Part shown: piece by piece, positions 17,112 through 24,540 of the stretch
Layout of the letters: each line of letters starts with the position of its first letter
How positions within the stretch are numbered: the stretch's first letter is position 1
The notes under the pieces: model-generated
The model's input: the letters and a program-made list of their open reading frames with translations, nothing else
What the model was told of the DNA's origin: nothing
Database searches by the model: none
Program-made: the position numbers and the translations under genes
Assembly (NCBI GenBank): GCA_017544525.1
Contig: JAFYEA010000002.1
Span: 1-58,072, forward strand
Origin: Bacilli bacterium
GTDB taxonomy: Bacteria > Bacillota_I > Bacilli_A > RF39 > UBA660
DNA: 58,072 nt
Direction: 5' to 3'

Positions 17112-17705
17112 TCAAGCATTTTTATTCATTACATTTTCTATAATTTCATATATTCTTTCTTTACCAATTTTAGTTACGCTAGAAAAGTTAACTATTTCAT
17201 CTCCTAAAGAAGGATTTAATGTGTTTTTAATTACATCATCTTGTTTTGCTCTAAGCCCTCTGTTAACTTTATCATATTTAGTACATACAATTGTAACTGA
17301 TAAATTATAATACTTTAAGAACTTATACATTAAAATATCATCTTCTGTTGGTTTATGTCTATAATCTACAAGTAAGAAAACATGTTTTAAATATGGTCTT
17401 TGTTTTAAATATTCTTCAATCATAATTCCAAATTTCTCTACTTGTTTTTTATTTGTATTAGCATATCCATATCCTGGGACATCTACAATATAAAATTCAT
17501 TATTTACTTGATAAAAATTTAAAGTTTGAGTTTTACCAGGTTTAGAACTAGTTCTTGCTAAATTTTTTCTATTAATAATAGTGTTAATAAAACTACTTTT
17601 ACCAACGTTACTTCTTCCTAAAATAAGAAACTCATCTTTTCTATCTTCAGGATATTGACTAATTCTAACAGCAATAATTGGTTCTTCAACACTAATTACT
17701 TCCAT
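17112..17705 (-). CDS. engB: Ribosome biogenesis GTPase EngB (YsxC)
   Basis: A 197-residue single-domain GTPase needed for late assembly of the 50S ribosomal subunit. G1 is GRSNVGKSS, G2 KPGKTQTLNFY, G3 DVPGYGYA and G4 TKYDK, with the G5-like FSSVTKIG at the end. ATG 17705 is preferred to the GTG nine bases upstream because the purine-rich GAGAAGTGA precedes it. It overlaps the end of nrnA by 14 bases, so the two are coupled. Confidence 0.95.
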   Translation of the reverse strand: MEVISVEEPIIAVRISQYPEDRKDEFLILGRSNVGKSSFINTIINRKNLARTSSKPGKTQTLNFYQVNNEFYIVDVPGYGYANTNKKQVEKFGIMIEEYLKQRPYLKHVFLLVDYRHKPTEDDILMYKFLKYYNLSVTIVCTKYDKVNRGLRAKQDDVIKNTLNPSLGDEIVNFSSVTKIGKERIYEIIENVMNKNA

Positions 17706-18669
17706 TTTTATCACTTCTCTTCTCTTTATATTCTTTACAACATTCAGATAAATCTTTTAATAAATCACTTATAACTGATTTTTCACTAGTTCTAACACCA
17801 CTAGCAAATTTATGCCCACCACCATTATATTTAGCAGCTATTTCATTTATGATTGGTCCTCTACTTCTAATATTAACCCTATATTGATTGTTTTTACTAT
17901 CATATGAAACAAAAGTCCATACAATAACTTCATTTATATTATTAAAATCATTAATCATATTAGATGCAGCTGATATGTCTGCTCCTAGTGAATCAATAAC
18001 GTCTTCATCTATTTCAATAGATGCAAATCCATATTTATCAACTCTTAATGAAGAAGCAATATGTCCCATTAATCTTACTTCACTTAATGGTTTTGCATAT
18101 ACTTTTCTATATAAATCTTCTATATCGATATTATATTTTTTTATCATTCCAGATACAGTATCAAATGTTATATAGTTAGAGTTATATAAGAATCTATTTG
18201 TATCAGTAACAATACCCATATATAGATATCCCGCTATTTCTTCGTTTATCTTTAATTTAGTGTTTGTTAATAATTCATATATTAATTCACTAGCAGAACT
18301 AGTGTCTTCTTTAATATACTCAACTTTTCCAAATGTATCTACTTTAGGATGATGATCTATTTTAAGAACATTTTTAAATGAATCAATATTTTCAATATCA
18401 ACTCTCTTTTTATCTGGCGTATCACAAACAATCAATAAACTATTATCATAGTCATAATTATCTACTTTATCCAACTTACCAAAATATTTAAATCTTGCTA
18501 CACTTGTTCCTACTGCATATACTTTCTTATCGGGAAATGTTAACTTTATAGATTCCCTTAAAGCCATTTGACAACCAAAGGCATCTGGATCTGGTCCAAT
18601 ATGTCTAGCAATATATATAATCTTAGATTTTTTTATTTCATTATAAATTGCCTTATAAATACTATTCAT
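17692..18669 (-). CDS. nrnA: DHH/DHHA1 phosphoesterase, NrnA-type oligoribonuclease/pAp phosphatase
   Basis: A 325-residue enzyme. The first metal-binding motif is RHIGPDPDAFG (residues 22-32), later CDTPD and the DHH motif in KIDHHPKVD. The C-terminal DHHA1 substrate domain ends with GGGHKFASGVR. NrnA degrades two- to four-nucleotide RNA and 3'-phosphoadenosine-5'-phosphate. Between ackA and engB, with short gaps or overlap, so it is probably co-transcribed with both. Confidence 0.92.
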   Translation of the reverse strand: MNSIYKAIYNEIKKSKIIYIARHIGPDPDAFGCQMALRESIKLTFPDKKVYAVGTSVARFKYFGKLDKVDNYDYDNSLLIVCDTPDKKRVDIENIDSFKNVLKIDHHPKVDTFGKVEYIKEDTSSASELIYELLTNTKLKINEEIAGYLYMGIVTDTNRFLYNSNYITFDTVSGMIKKYNIDIEDLYRKVYAKPLSEVRLMGHIASSLRVDKYGFASIEIDEDVIDSLGADISAASNMINDFNNINEVIVWTFVSYDSKNNQYRVNIRSRGPIINEIAAKYNGGGHKFASGVRTSEKSVISDLLKDLSECCKEYKEKRSDKNGSN

Positions 18670-18682
18670 TTTACTCTCTTTT

Positions 18683-19882
18683 CTATTTATTATTAATTAA
18701 ATTATATGTATCCTTTATTATCATTAATTCTTCATTAGTTGGAACTACCCATACAGGTACTTTAGATGATTTAGAACTAATAATACCTTCTTGTTTATCT
18801 TTATAACTAGCTATTTCGCTATTTGCTTTTTTATCTATTTTAATTCCTAATGGTAATAAACGATTTAAGATCTCTTCTCGTGCTGTAATACCATTTTCAC
18901 CAACTCCAGCAGTAAATACTATAGCATCTACTTTACCTTCAAGTTCAATATAGTAATCAGCTATATATTTAGCAACTCTATCATTGTACATATTAAGTGC
19001 TAAAACAGCTCTATCATCATCACTCTTAGCAGCATTTTCAACATCTCTACTATCACTAAATCCACAAACTCCAAGTAAACCACTCTTTTTATTTAAATCA
19101 TTTGTAACATCAGCAATACTTTCCCCTGATTCTTTGCATACATACTCTAAGATAGATGGATCAACAGCACCACTACGAGTTCCCATCATTAATCCATCAA
19201 GTGGTGTAAGTCCCATAGTAGTGTCAAAACATTTACCATTTTTAATAGCACTTATACTAGCACCACTACCAACATGACAAACTATTAAATTAACATCATC
19301 TCTACCTAGTTTTTCCTTCATAACTGTTGTTATATATTTATGACTAGTACCATGGAATCCATATTTTCTAACACCATATTTTAAATACCATTCATAAGGA
19401 ACTGGATAAATATAATTTTCTTTAGGCATTGTTTGATGAAATGCAGTATCATATACAGCAACCATAGGTACTTTTGGTAAAACTTCTTTTAATGCTTTAA
19501 TTCCAGCTAAATTACCTGGGTGATGTAATGTAGCAAATTTAGTCATATCAACTATATCTTGAATTACTTCATCAGTAATTAATACAGCATCTTTATACTT
19601 TTCACCGCCATGAACAACTCTATGTCCAACACCTTTAATTTCATCTAAAGATTTAACTGCTTTGTGTTCTAATAACTCATCTATTAAAACTTGAACTGCA
19701 TCATTATGATCTTTTAAATATTTTGCTCCTTTTATTTTTTCTCCATTTACTTTAGTAGTCCAGAAACTATCTTCTAAACCTATCTTTTCAATATAACCAC
19801 TTATAATAACTTTTTCTTCTGGCATTTCAAATAATTGAAATTTTAAAGAACTACTACCAGCATTAACACATAAAAACTTCAT
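18683..19882 (-). CDS. ackA: Acetate kinase
   Basis: A 399-residue ASKHA-fold kinase that makes ATP and acetate from acetyl phosphate and ADP, indicating acetate-producing fermentation. Signatures: NAGSSSLKFQLFEMP at the start, HRVVHGGE, HVGSGASISAIKNG and the nucleotide-binding VFTAGVGENG. Length is normal. AAGGAAGG precedes the ATG. No phosphotransacetylase is adjacent. A strong terminator belonging to the small gene upstream separates it from the unknown operon. Confidence 0.97.
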   Translation of the reverse strand: MKFLCVNAGSSSLKFQLFEMPEEKVIISGYIEKIGLEDSFWTTKVNGEKIKGAKYLKDHNDAVQVLIDELLEHKAVKSLDEIKGVGHRVVHGGEKYKDAVLITDEVIQDIVDMTKFATLHHPGNLAGIKALKEVLPKVPMVAVYDTAFHQTMPKENYIYPVPYEWYLKYGVRKYGFHGTSHKYITTVMKEKLGRDDVNLIVCHVGSGASISAIKNGKCFDTTMGLTPLDGLMMGTRSGAVDPSILEYVCKESGESIADVTNDLNKKSGLLGVCGFSDSRDVENAAKSDDDRAVLALNMYNDRVAKYIADYYIELEGKVDAIVFTAGVGENGITAREEILNRLLPLGIKIDKKANSEIASYKDKQEGIISSKSSKVPVWVVPTNEELMIIKDTYNLINNK

Positions 19883-19939
19883 ATCTTTTTTTCCTTCCTT
19901 CTTTATCGCTTTTATTATAACAAATAATAATTAAAAAGT

Positions 19940-19976
19940 GAAAGAAAAAAGTATAAATATTTCTATTTATACTTTT
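19940..19976 (-). terminator. Terminator after the 42-residue ORF
   Basis: A perfect 13-bp stem (AAAAGTATAAATA and its complement) with a four-base loop, followed by TTCTTTC on the minus strand. It overlaps the stop of the small ORF. Confidence 0.8.
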
Positions 19977-20091
19977 CTATTTTGTCATAATTTTCATTTT
20001 CTTCTTCAATATATTCTTGATTTCTAGTATTTAAACATTTCATTTTATATAATAATCTATTCTTTTTACTAAACTTATTATTCATTAACAT
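19963..20091 (-). CDS. Possible 42-residue basic small protein
   Basis: ATG 20091 opens a 42-codon frame ending in TAG at 19963. The protein begins MLMNNKFSKKNRLLYKMK and is rich in Lys, Asn and Glu, with an acidic stretch before the end. GGTGA lies five bases before the ATG. The stop codon sits inside a perfect terminator, the usual arrangement of real genes in this genome. It could be the fifth gene of the unknown operon upstream (gap about 46 bases). Function unknown; coding status is moderately supported. Confidence 0.5.
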   Translation of the reverse strand: MLMNNKFSKKNRLLYKMKCLNTRNQEYIEEENENYDKIEKYK

Positions 20092-20137
20092 AACATTCAC
20101 CATTAAATATTATGTTTTAAAATATATTATTTATACA

Positions 20138-20422
20138 TTAATATATTAAATTATTAACATCTTCATTTATACTTTCAATCATTTTAGAATCATATTTTTC
20201 AAATATACTTTTAATATAATCTAAGTTTTCATAAAACAAACTTGTTTTATTAATAAGTAACTCTTTAATATTCTTAACATTTTTACTTTTTAAAAACTTT
20301 ATTATTTGGTGTACTCTTTCTTCGTGCATACTTAATTCTGAATAATCAGTATCACTTATACTATTTTGTATTTCAATGATATCATCTTTTGTTAAATTAT
20401 AAACTTTTAAGTAATCCATCAT
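20138..20422 (-). CDS. 94-residue helical protein of unknown function
   Basis: A soluble protein with no signal peptide. Its middle, HQIIKFLKSKNVKNIKELL and then a helix ending SIFEKYD, has the helix-turn-helix rhythm of mTERF-like repeats. This resemblance is by eye only. Two adjacent ATG codons (20422 and 20419) follow AAGGAGG; the second has the better spacing. Its start overlaps the 626-residue gene by 26 bases, so it is translationally coupled to it. Last sizeable gene of the four-gene unknown operon. Confidence 0.7.
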   Translation of the reverse strand: MMDYLKVYNLTKDDIIEIQNSISDTDYSELSMHEERVHQIIKFLKSKNVKNIKELLINKTSLFYENLDYIKSIFEKYDSKMIESINEDVNNLIY

Positions 20423-22277
20423 TTCCTCCTTTTGTATAAGTATAAAGTATACTATCAGATACTCTTTTTACTGCTTCTTCACTTAAATATGAACCTCTAG
20501 TAACAGCATACATAAATGCATCTTCATATAATTCTTTAGAATATCTTCTTAATATTGAGTAATTTCTTAATACCTTTAACCTAGAAAAAGTAAGTCCACC
20601 AATTACATATACATATTCATTTCCAAATACTCTAGCACTGTTTTCAAGTTCAATTATTTCAGGAGTACTATAAACATCAGGATCAATATTAGTATCTTCA
20701 GCATTATTTATTATCTCTTCATAATAATCATAATTTCTTAAATAACTACTTGACATTACAAATTTTTCATTTATGAAATCATTAACTGTACCAAATAATT
20801 TAGATTTTATAGAAGAAGCTTTCTTAAATTCATTCTTAATTTCACCATTCCTACTATCAGAAAACAATTTTTGATAATAAAACTGTGGTTCTTCTTCTCT
20901 CATATAATATAAATAAACATAATGCGCTTCACTAGCATTTAATATAAAACTAGGATTAAATTTAATATAATTAACATTATCATATGACCCGCTAAATCCA
21001 TTTAATAATCCAAGTTCAACAAATCTATCTAGTTTCTCAGTTATATTTGAGTAACTAAATATTGATGATACATCTTTTGAATGTTCATGTATACCATATT
21101 TTTCAAAAACTTCGTAATTTTCTACAACTTTTTTATGTGGTGTTGTTAATGCTAACTTATTATTACTATTTCTTAATCTAATATCATATTCATGCTTTTT
21201 AAAGAATTCATCATTTAGTATCATATCTTCATATGACGCCTTCATAACAGATGTCTTTAATACACCAACACTATCTTTAGGCATATTTTTTCCATCTTTG
21301 TTTCTTTTCTTCCTAACTCCTTTTTTGTTTTCATCAACCCAAATAGTAGGTGCTTCATAGAACACAGAATAAACATGATTGTTATCTTCTTTTAATCTTT
21401 CATACATTTTAGTTACTGAAGATAATGTTCCATAAGTACATATTGCAAGTAAATCTGCTTCAGGAAATCTTTTAATAATATTATTGTCTGTTAAATACTG
21501 AAGAATATTTCTTGCTTCTGTTATATCCATGCTACTTTTAATTTCTTTTCTATATTTGTTAATATATTTAAACATAGTATTCGAATATCCAAATTCTTCA
21601 AATAGTTTTTTTATTTCATCTTCTTCTACAACTTGAACAGGTACTTCTTTAACAATCTTCTCTTCTTTTTTATTAATTAAACTTACATTATAATTTCTAA
21701 ATTCAATTAATACACTTTTTTTTGTTTCATAATTAACGGTTTCATCATCTACTATTCTATTAACTAAATTAAAATCTTTTTCATTCATTAATTCCTTGTT
21801 AGCAGATAATTTCACTAATAATTCTTTAAATCTATTTAATTCTCTTTCTTTCAACTCTAGTTTACTATTTAAAGATTCAATATCATCACTCTTTTCATTA
21901 ATCTTTCTTTCAAGATAATTAATTAACTTTTCTACTTCTTCTATATAATTGTTAATAAAAGCTACTTGTTCATTATTAAGTTCAACTTTAATACCTTTAT
22001 CATACTTAGCTATATAAGTAACCTTTATTTTTCTTAATTCATCTTCAAGATAATTATAAGTATGCTTTTTAATATATCTTGCAATTATATTAGAAACACC
22101 TAATGTATTTAAATTTCTTATATCTTCAATTCTTTTAAGATTAGTTAAAAAATTTATTAAAGTTTCATAATTAGAAGGATTCTTATCTTTTTCTAATTCT
22201 TTTTTGCGTGTATTAATATCTTTTATTTCTTTTTCTAATTGTTTAATCCTATCATTAATAATATCACTCAGTTTCAT
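20397..22277 (-). CDS. 626-residue coiled-coil protein of unknown function
   Basis: Residues 1-60 and about 100-165 are Lys/Glu-rich heptad helices, probably coiled coils. Residues about 215-600 are helical, with repeated segments such as FEEFGYSNTMFKYINKY and FEKYGIHEHSKDVSSIFSY followed by LDRFVELGLLN. This pattern of short helices around a 'level or elongating' strand-free core recalls mTERF-type repeats. A basic loop (KKGVRKKRNKDGKNMPKD) lies near 310-330. No signal peptide, membrane segment or catalytic motif is visible. It overlaps the small HTH-like gene by 14 bases and the 94-residue gene by 26. Could be a nucleic-acid-binding or scaffold protein; unproven. Confidence 0.75.
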   Translation of the reverse strand: MKLSDIINDRIKQLEKEIKDINTRKKELEKDKNPSNYETLINFLTNLKRIEDIRNLNTLGVSNIIARYIKKHTYNYLEDELRKIKVTYIAKYDKGIKVELNNEQVAFINNYIEEVEKLINYLERKINEKSDDIESLNSKLELKERELNRFKELLVKLSANKELMNEKDFNLVNRIVDDETVNYETKKSVLIEFRNYNVSLINKKEEKIVKEVPVQVVEEDEIKKLFEEFGYSNTMFKYINKYRKEIKSSMDITEARNILQYLTDNNIIKRFPEADLLAICTYGTLSSVTKMYERLKEDNNHVYSVFYEAPTIWVDENKKGVRKKRNKDGKNMPKDSVGVLKTSVMKASYEDMILNDEFFKKHEYDIRLRNSNNKLALTTPHKKVVENYEVFEKYGIHEHSKDVSSIFSYSNITEKLDRFVELGLLNGFSGSYDNVNYIKFNPSFILNASEAHYVYLYYMREEEPQFYYQKLFSDSRNGEIKNEFKKASSIKSKLFGTVNDFINEKFVMSSSYLRNYDYYEEIINNAEDTNIDPDVYSTPEIIELENSARVFGNEYVYVIGGLTFSRLKVLRNYSILRRYSKELYEDAFMYAVTRGSYLSEEAVKRVSDSILYTYTKGGNDGLLKSL

Positions 22278-22482
22278 GTTTCACCTGCCAATCTACTAAT
22301 ACATCATATAACTTTAAATATATTGAAAAATCCGCATTTCTCTTTTTTAAGAAACTTAATAATGTTTTGGTATCACATCCAAGTTCAAATGATAAATCAT
22401 CCATATTAACATTTTCTTTTTCAATAATATTTAAACATTCATTTTTAATCTCATCAAATAATTCATCCAATCTTTCTTCCAT
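22264..22482 (-). CDS. Small helix-turn-helix-like protein
   Basis: A 72-residue acidic-to-neutral protein. MDDLSFELGCDTKTLLSFLK followed by DFSIYLKLYDVL resembles the core of XRE/Cro-type helix-turn-helix proteins: a helix, a tight turn, then a recognition-like helix. ATG 22482 is chosen since AAGGACGG lies six bases upstream and the start is one base after the previous stop; an ATG at 22500 is possible. It could regulate the operon or be a DNA-binding subunit of it. Confidence 0.65.
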   Translation of the reverse strand: MEERLDELFDEIKNECLNIIEKENVNMDDLSFELGCDTKTLLSFLKKRNADFSIYLKLYDVLVDWQVKHETE

Positions 22483-22483
22483 A

Positions 22484-23827
22484 TTAAACCGTCCTTCCAT
22501 TAGACAAATCTTCTTTTATAGAAGAAAGCATTTGATTTTGAGCATCTAAATATCCTTTATCTTCTTTCACTATTGATTCCATTTGTGCTTTTATTTGACG
22601 ATCATATTTTTTAGAAAGACTTATAGTTTCATCAAATACTTCTTTTGATTTTGCCATTGTTAATATAAGTAATTTATCAATAGTTGGTTTTATATATGTC
22701 ATACTTATTAAATTCTTTTTATATGCATAAATATTATAATCTCGAGATTCATTCATTTTTACTTTTCTAGTTGTAGACATTGCTTCATCAAGTAATCCAT
22801 TTTCTAAATCTTTAATAATATTTAATACTGTTTTTCTTTCTTCACCATCTAATTTTGATACATCAAAATATGGGGTTTCACCATCTTCAGTGAAGAAAAA
22901 TATATTTCTACTATCATTTGGATTTTGTTCTGATAATCTTTTGTTTAATTCTTCACTAGTTTTTTCAATACCATCTAATAATTCTTCTATTTCTGAAATA
23001 CCAAGTTCTAATAATTCATTATCTAACTTACCACTTTTAAGTAATTCTTCAACTTCATCTCTACATTTTAATAATTTAATAATTTCAACAATTAGTTTAT
23101 ATTCAATATATTCAAATTTGTTTGTTTCACTTTCAACATCTTTTACTGCTTCAACATATTGTTCATAATAATTGATTTGTTTTTCAGTTTTTCCTTTTAT
23201 TAAATGATGATAAGAAGTATTAATTGAACTAATTATAGCATTTAATGCTTCATATCTACTCATCAAATCTTGAGTATTATCTTCTTTTTTATCTTCTTCT
23301 ATTAAACCTAAATCAGGTAGCTTTTTTCTTTTTTCATCTTCTATTTTAATTGTCTTAGGTTCTTCTACTTCTTCTTTCTTTTCTTCTTTTATATCATTAG
23401 CAAAACAAGTTTCATAAGCTACTGATTTTAATATTTCTATTTTTTCTTTTTCAGTGAGATTGCTTTTTTCTAACATTTTTACAAAAAAATTAAAATCATA
23501 ATTTTCATTATTTAATATATGTTCACATTCTTCTTTTTCTTTAATTAATTCTTCTACACTAGAAGTAGCTTTCTTTATAGATTCAGAAATTCTATTCAAG
23601 GATTCTGTTACTTGGGATACATCAGTAATATTTTCACTATAAAAGAATGATATAAGATCAATATCATTTAATAAAGATTCATCAATTTCAAGTATTCTTT
23701 TTTTATTGCTAAGAACTCTTCCTATACTATTCATATCTAGATTAATAGATAGTGCTTCTATCCTATTTAACAGTTCAACTATATGACTTTTTAGAAATAA
23801 ATAAAATTTTTCAAATTCTTTGCTCAC
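22484..23827 (-). CDS. 447-residue coiled-coil protein with a possible RelE-like C-terminal domain
   Basis: It starts with GTG after GAGGTG. Residues about 1-150 and 185-300 are helical and highly charged, likely coiled coils, with a Glu/Lys-rich linker near 150-185 (EEKKEEVEEPK). From about 305 a compact domain begins: FFFTEDGETPYFDVSKL, then helices, then NIYAYKKNLISMTYIK and LLILTMAKSKEVF followed by a long helix. The strand order and spacing faintly recall RelE/ParE toxins, but no catalytic residues can be assigned. First gene of the unknown operon, with its own promoter. Confidence 0.72.
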   Translation of the reverse strand: MSKEFEKFYLFLKSHIVELLNRIEALSINLDMNSIGRVLSNKKRILEIDESLLNDIDLISFFYSENITDVSQVTESLNRISESIKKATSSVEELIKEKEECEHILNNENYDFNFFVKMLEKSNLTEKEKIEILKSVAYETCFANDIKEEKKEEVEEPKTIKIEDEKRKKLPDLGLIEEDKKEDNTQDLMSRYEALNAIISSINTSYHHLIKGKTEKQINYYEQYVEAVKDVESETNKFEYIEYKLIVEIIKLLKCRDEVEELLKSGKLDNELLELGISEIEELLDGIEKTSEELNKRLSEQNPNDSRNIFFFTEDGETPYFDVSKLDGEERKTVLNIIKDLENGLLDEAMSTTRKVKMNESRDYNIYAYKKNLISMTYIKPTIDKLLILTMAKSKEVFDETISLSKKYDRQIKAQMESIVKEDKGYLDAQNQMLSSIKEDLSNGRTV

Positions 23828-23844
23828 AAAAACACCTCGTATCC

Positions 23845-23874
23845 TTTATATAATTATAACATATTTTATGTCAA
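23845..23874 (-). promoter_or_regulatory. SigA-type promoter of the unknown operon
   Basis: TTGACA (23874-23869) and TATAAA (23850-23845) are 18 bases apart on the minus strand, about 20 bases before the GTG start. Confidence 0.6.
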
Positions 23875-23887
23875 ATAAAACACTAAA

Positions 23888-23924
23888 AATTAAAAATTAA
23901 AAACTTACTAAATACTAGTAAGTT
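23888..23924 (-). terminator. Terminator of frr
   Basis: AACTTACTA and TAGTAAGTT form a 9-bp stem with a five-base loop over the frr stop codon, followed by TTTAATTTTTAATTTTT on the minus strand. Confidence 0.85.
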
Positions 23925-24450
23925 CATTTTCTTTTTCTTTAAATTTTTCATCAACTATTTTATTAAATTTATCTATTTGTTCTTGTACTATCTCCAGACA
24001 TAAATCTTTTTCATCTTCAGTAAGTTCTTCATCTTTTTTAATTTTATTATTCTCATCTTGTCTAATGTTTCTAAGGGCAATTTTTGCTTCTTCTGCCATT
24101 TGACTTGCATCCCTTACATATTGTTTTCTTGTTTCTCCAGTAAGTTCAGGAATTGTAAGCATTATTACTTCTCCATTATTAGTAGGTGCGATTCCTATAT
24201 TAGCTTCATAAATTGCCTTTTCAATATTCTTTAATGAAGACTTATCAAATGGTTTAATAGCTAATACTCTCGCTTCTGGAATTGAAATAGTTGCTAGGCT
24301 TTGAATTGGTGTTGGAACACCATAATAATCAACCATAACGCCATGTAAAATATTAGGATTTGCTCTACCAGCTCTTATAGTAGTATACCTATTTTCCAAA
24401 GTCTCTATAACTTTATTCATTTTGTTTTTAATTTCAATTTCATCTATCAT
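23908..24450 (-). CDS. frr: Ribosome recycling factor
   Basis: The 180-residue length and sequence fit RRF, which splits post-termination ribosomes with EF-G. Recognisable blocks are TIRAGRANPNILHGVMVDYYG, TPIQSLATISIPEARVL, and LTGETRKQYV..A..EEAKIALRNIRQD. pyrH, its usual neighbour, is not present; the gene here lies between pheT and the unknown operon and has terminators on both sides. Confidence 0.97.
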   Translation of the reverse strand: MIDEIEIKNKMNKVIETLENRYTTIRAGRANPNILHGVMVDYYGVPTPIQSLATISIPEARVLAIKPFDKSSLKNIEKAIYEANIGIAPTNNGEVIMLTIPELTGETRKQYVRDASQMAEEAKIALRNIRQDENNKIKKDEELTEDEKDLCLEIVQEQIDKFNKIVDEKFKEKENELTSI

Positions 24451-24513
24451 AAATATCCCTCACTTATGTTTCAATTATATAATACATTTATATTATAAAT
24501 CAATTATTTTTAT

Positions 24514-24540
24514 ACAAAAAAAGAGACTTATTTGTCTCTT
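24514..24540 (-). terminator. Terminator of pheST
   Basis: AAGAGAC and GTCTCTT pair around a six-base loop, followed by TTTTTTTG on the minus strand. It overlaps the last codons of pheT. Confidence 0.85.
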
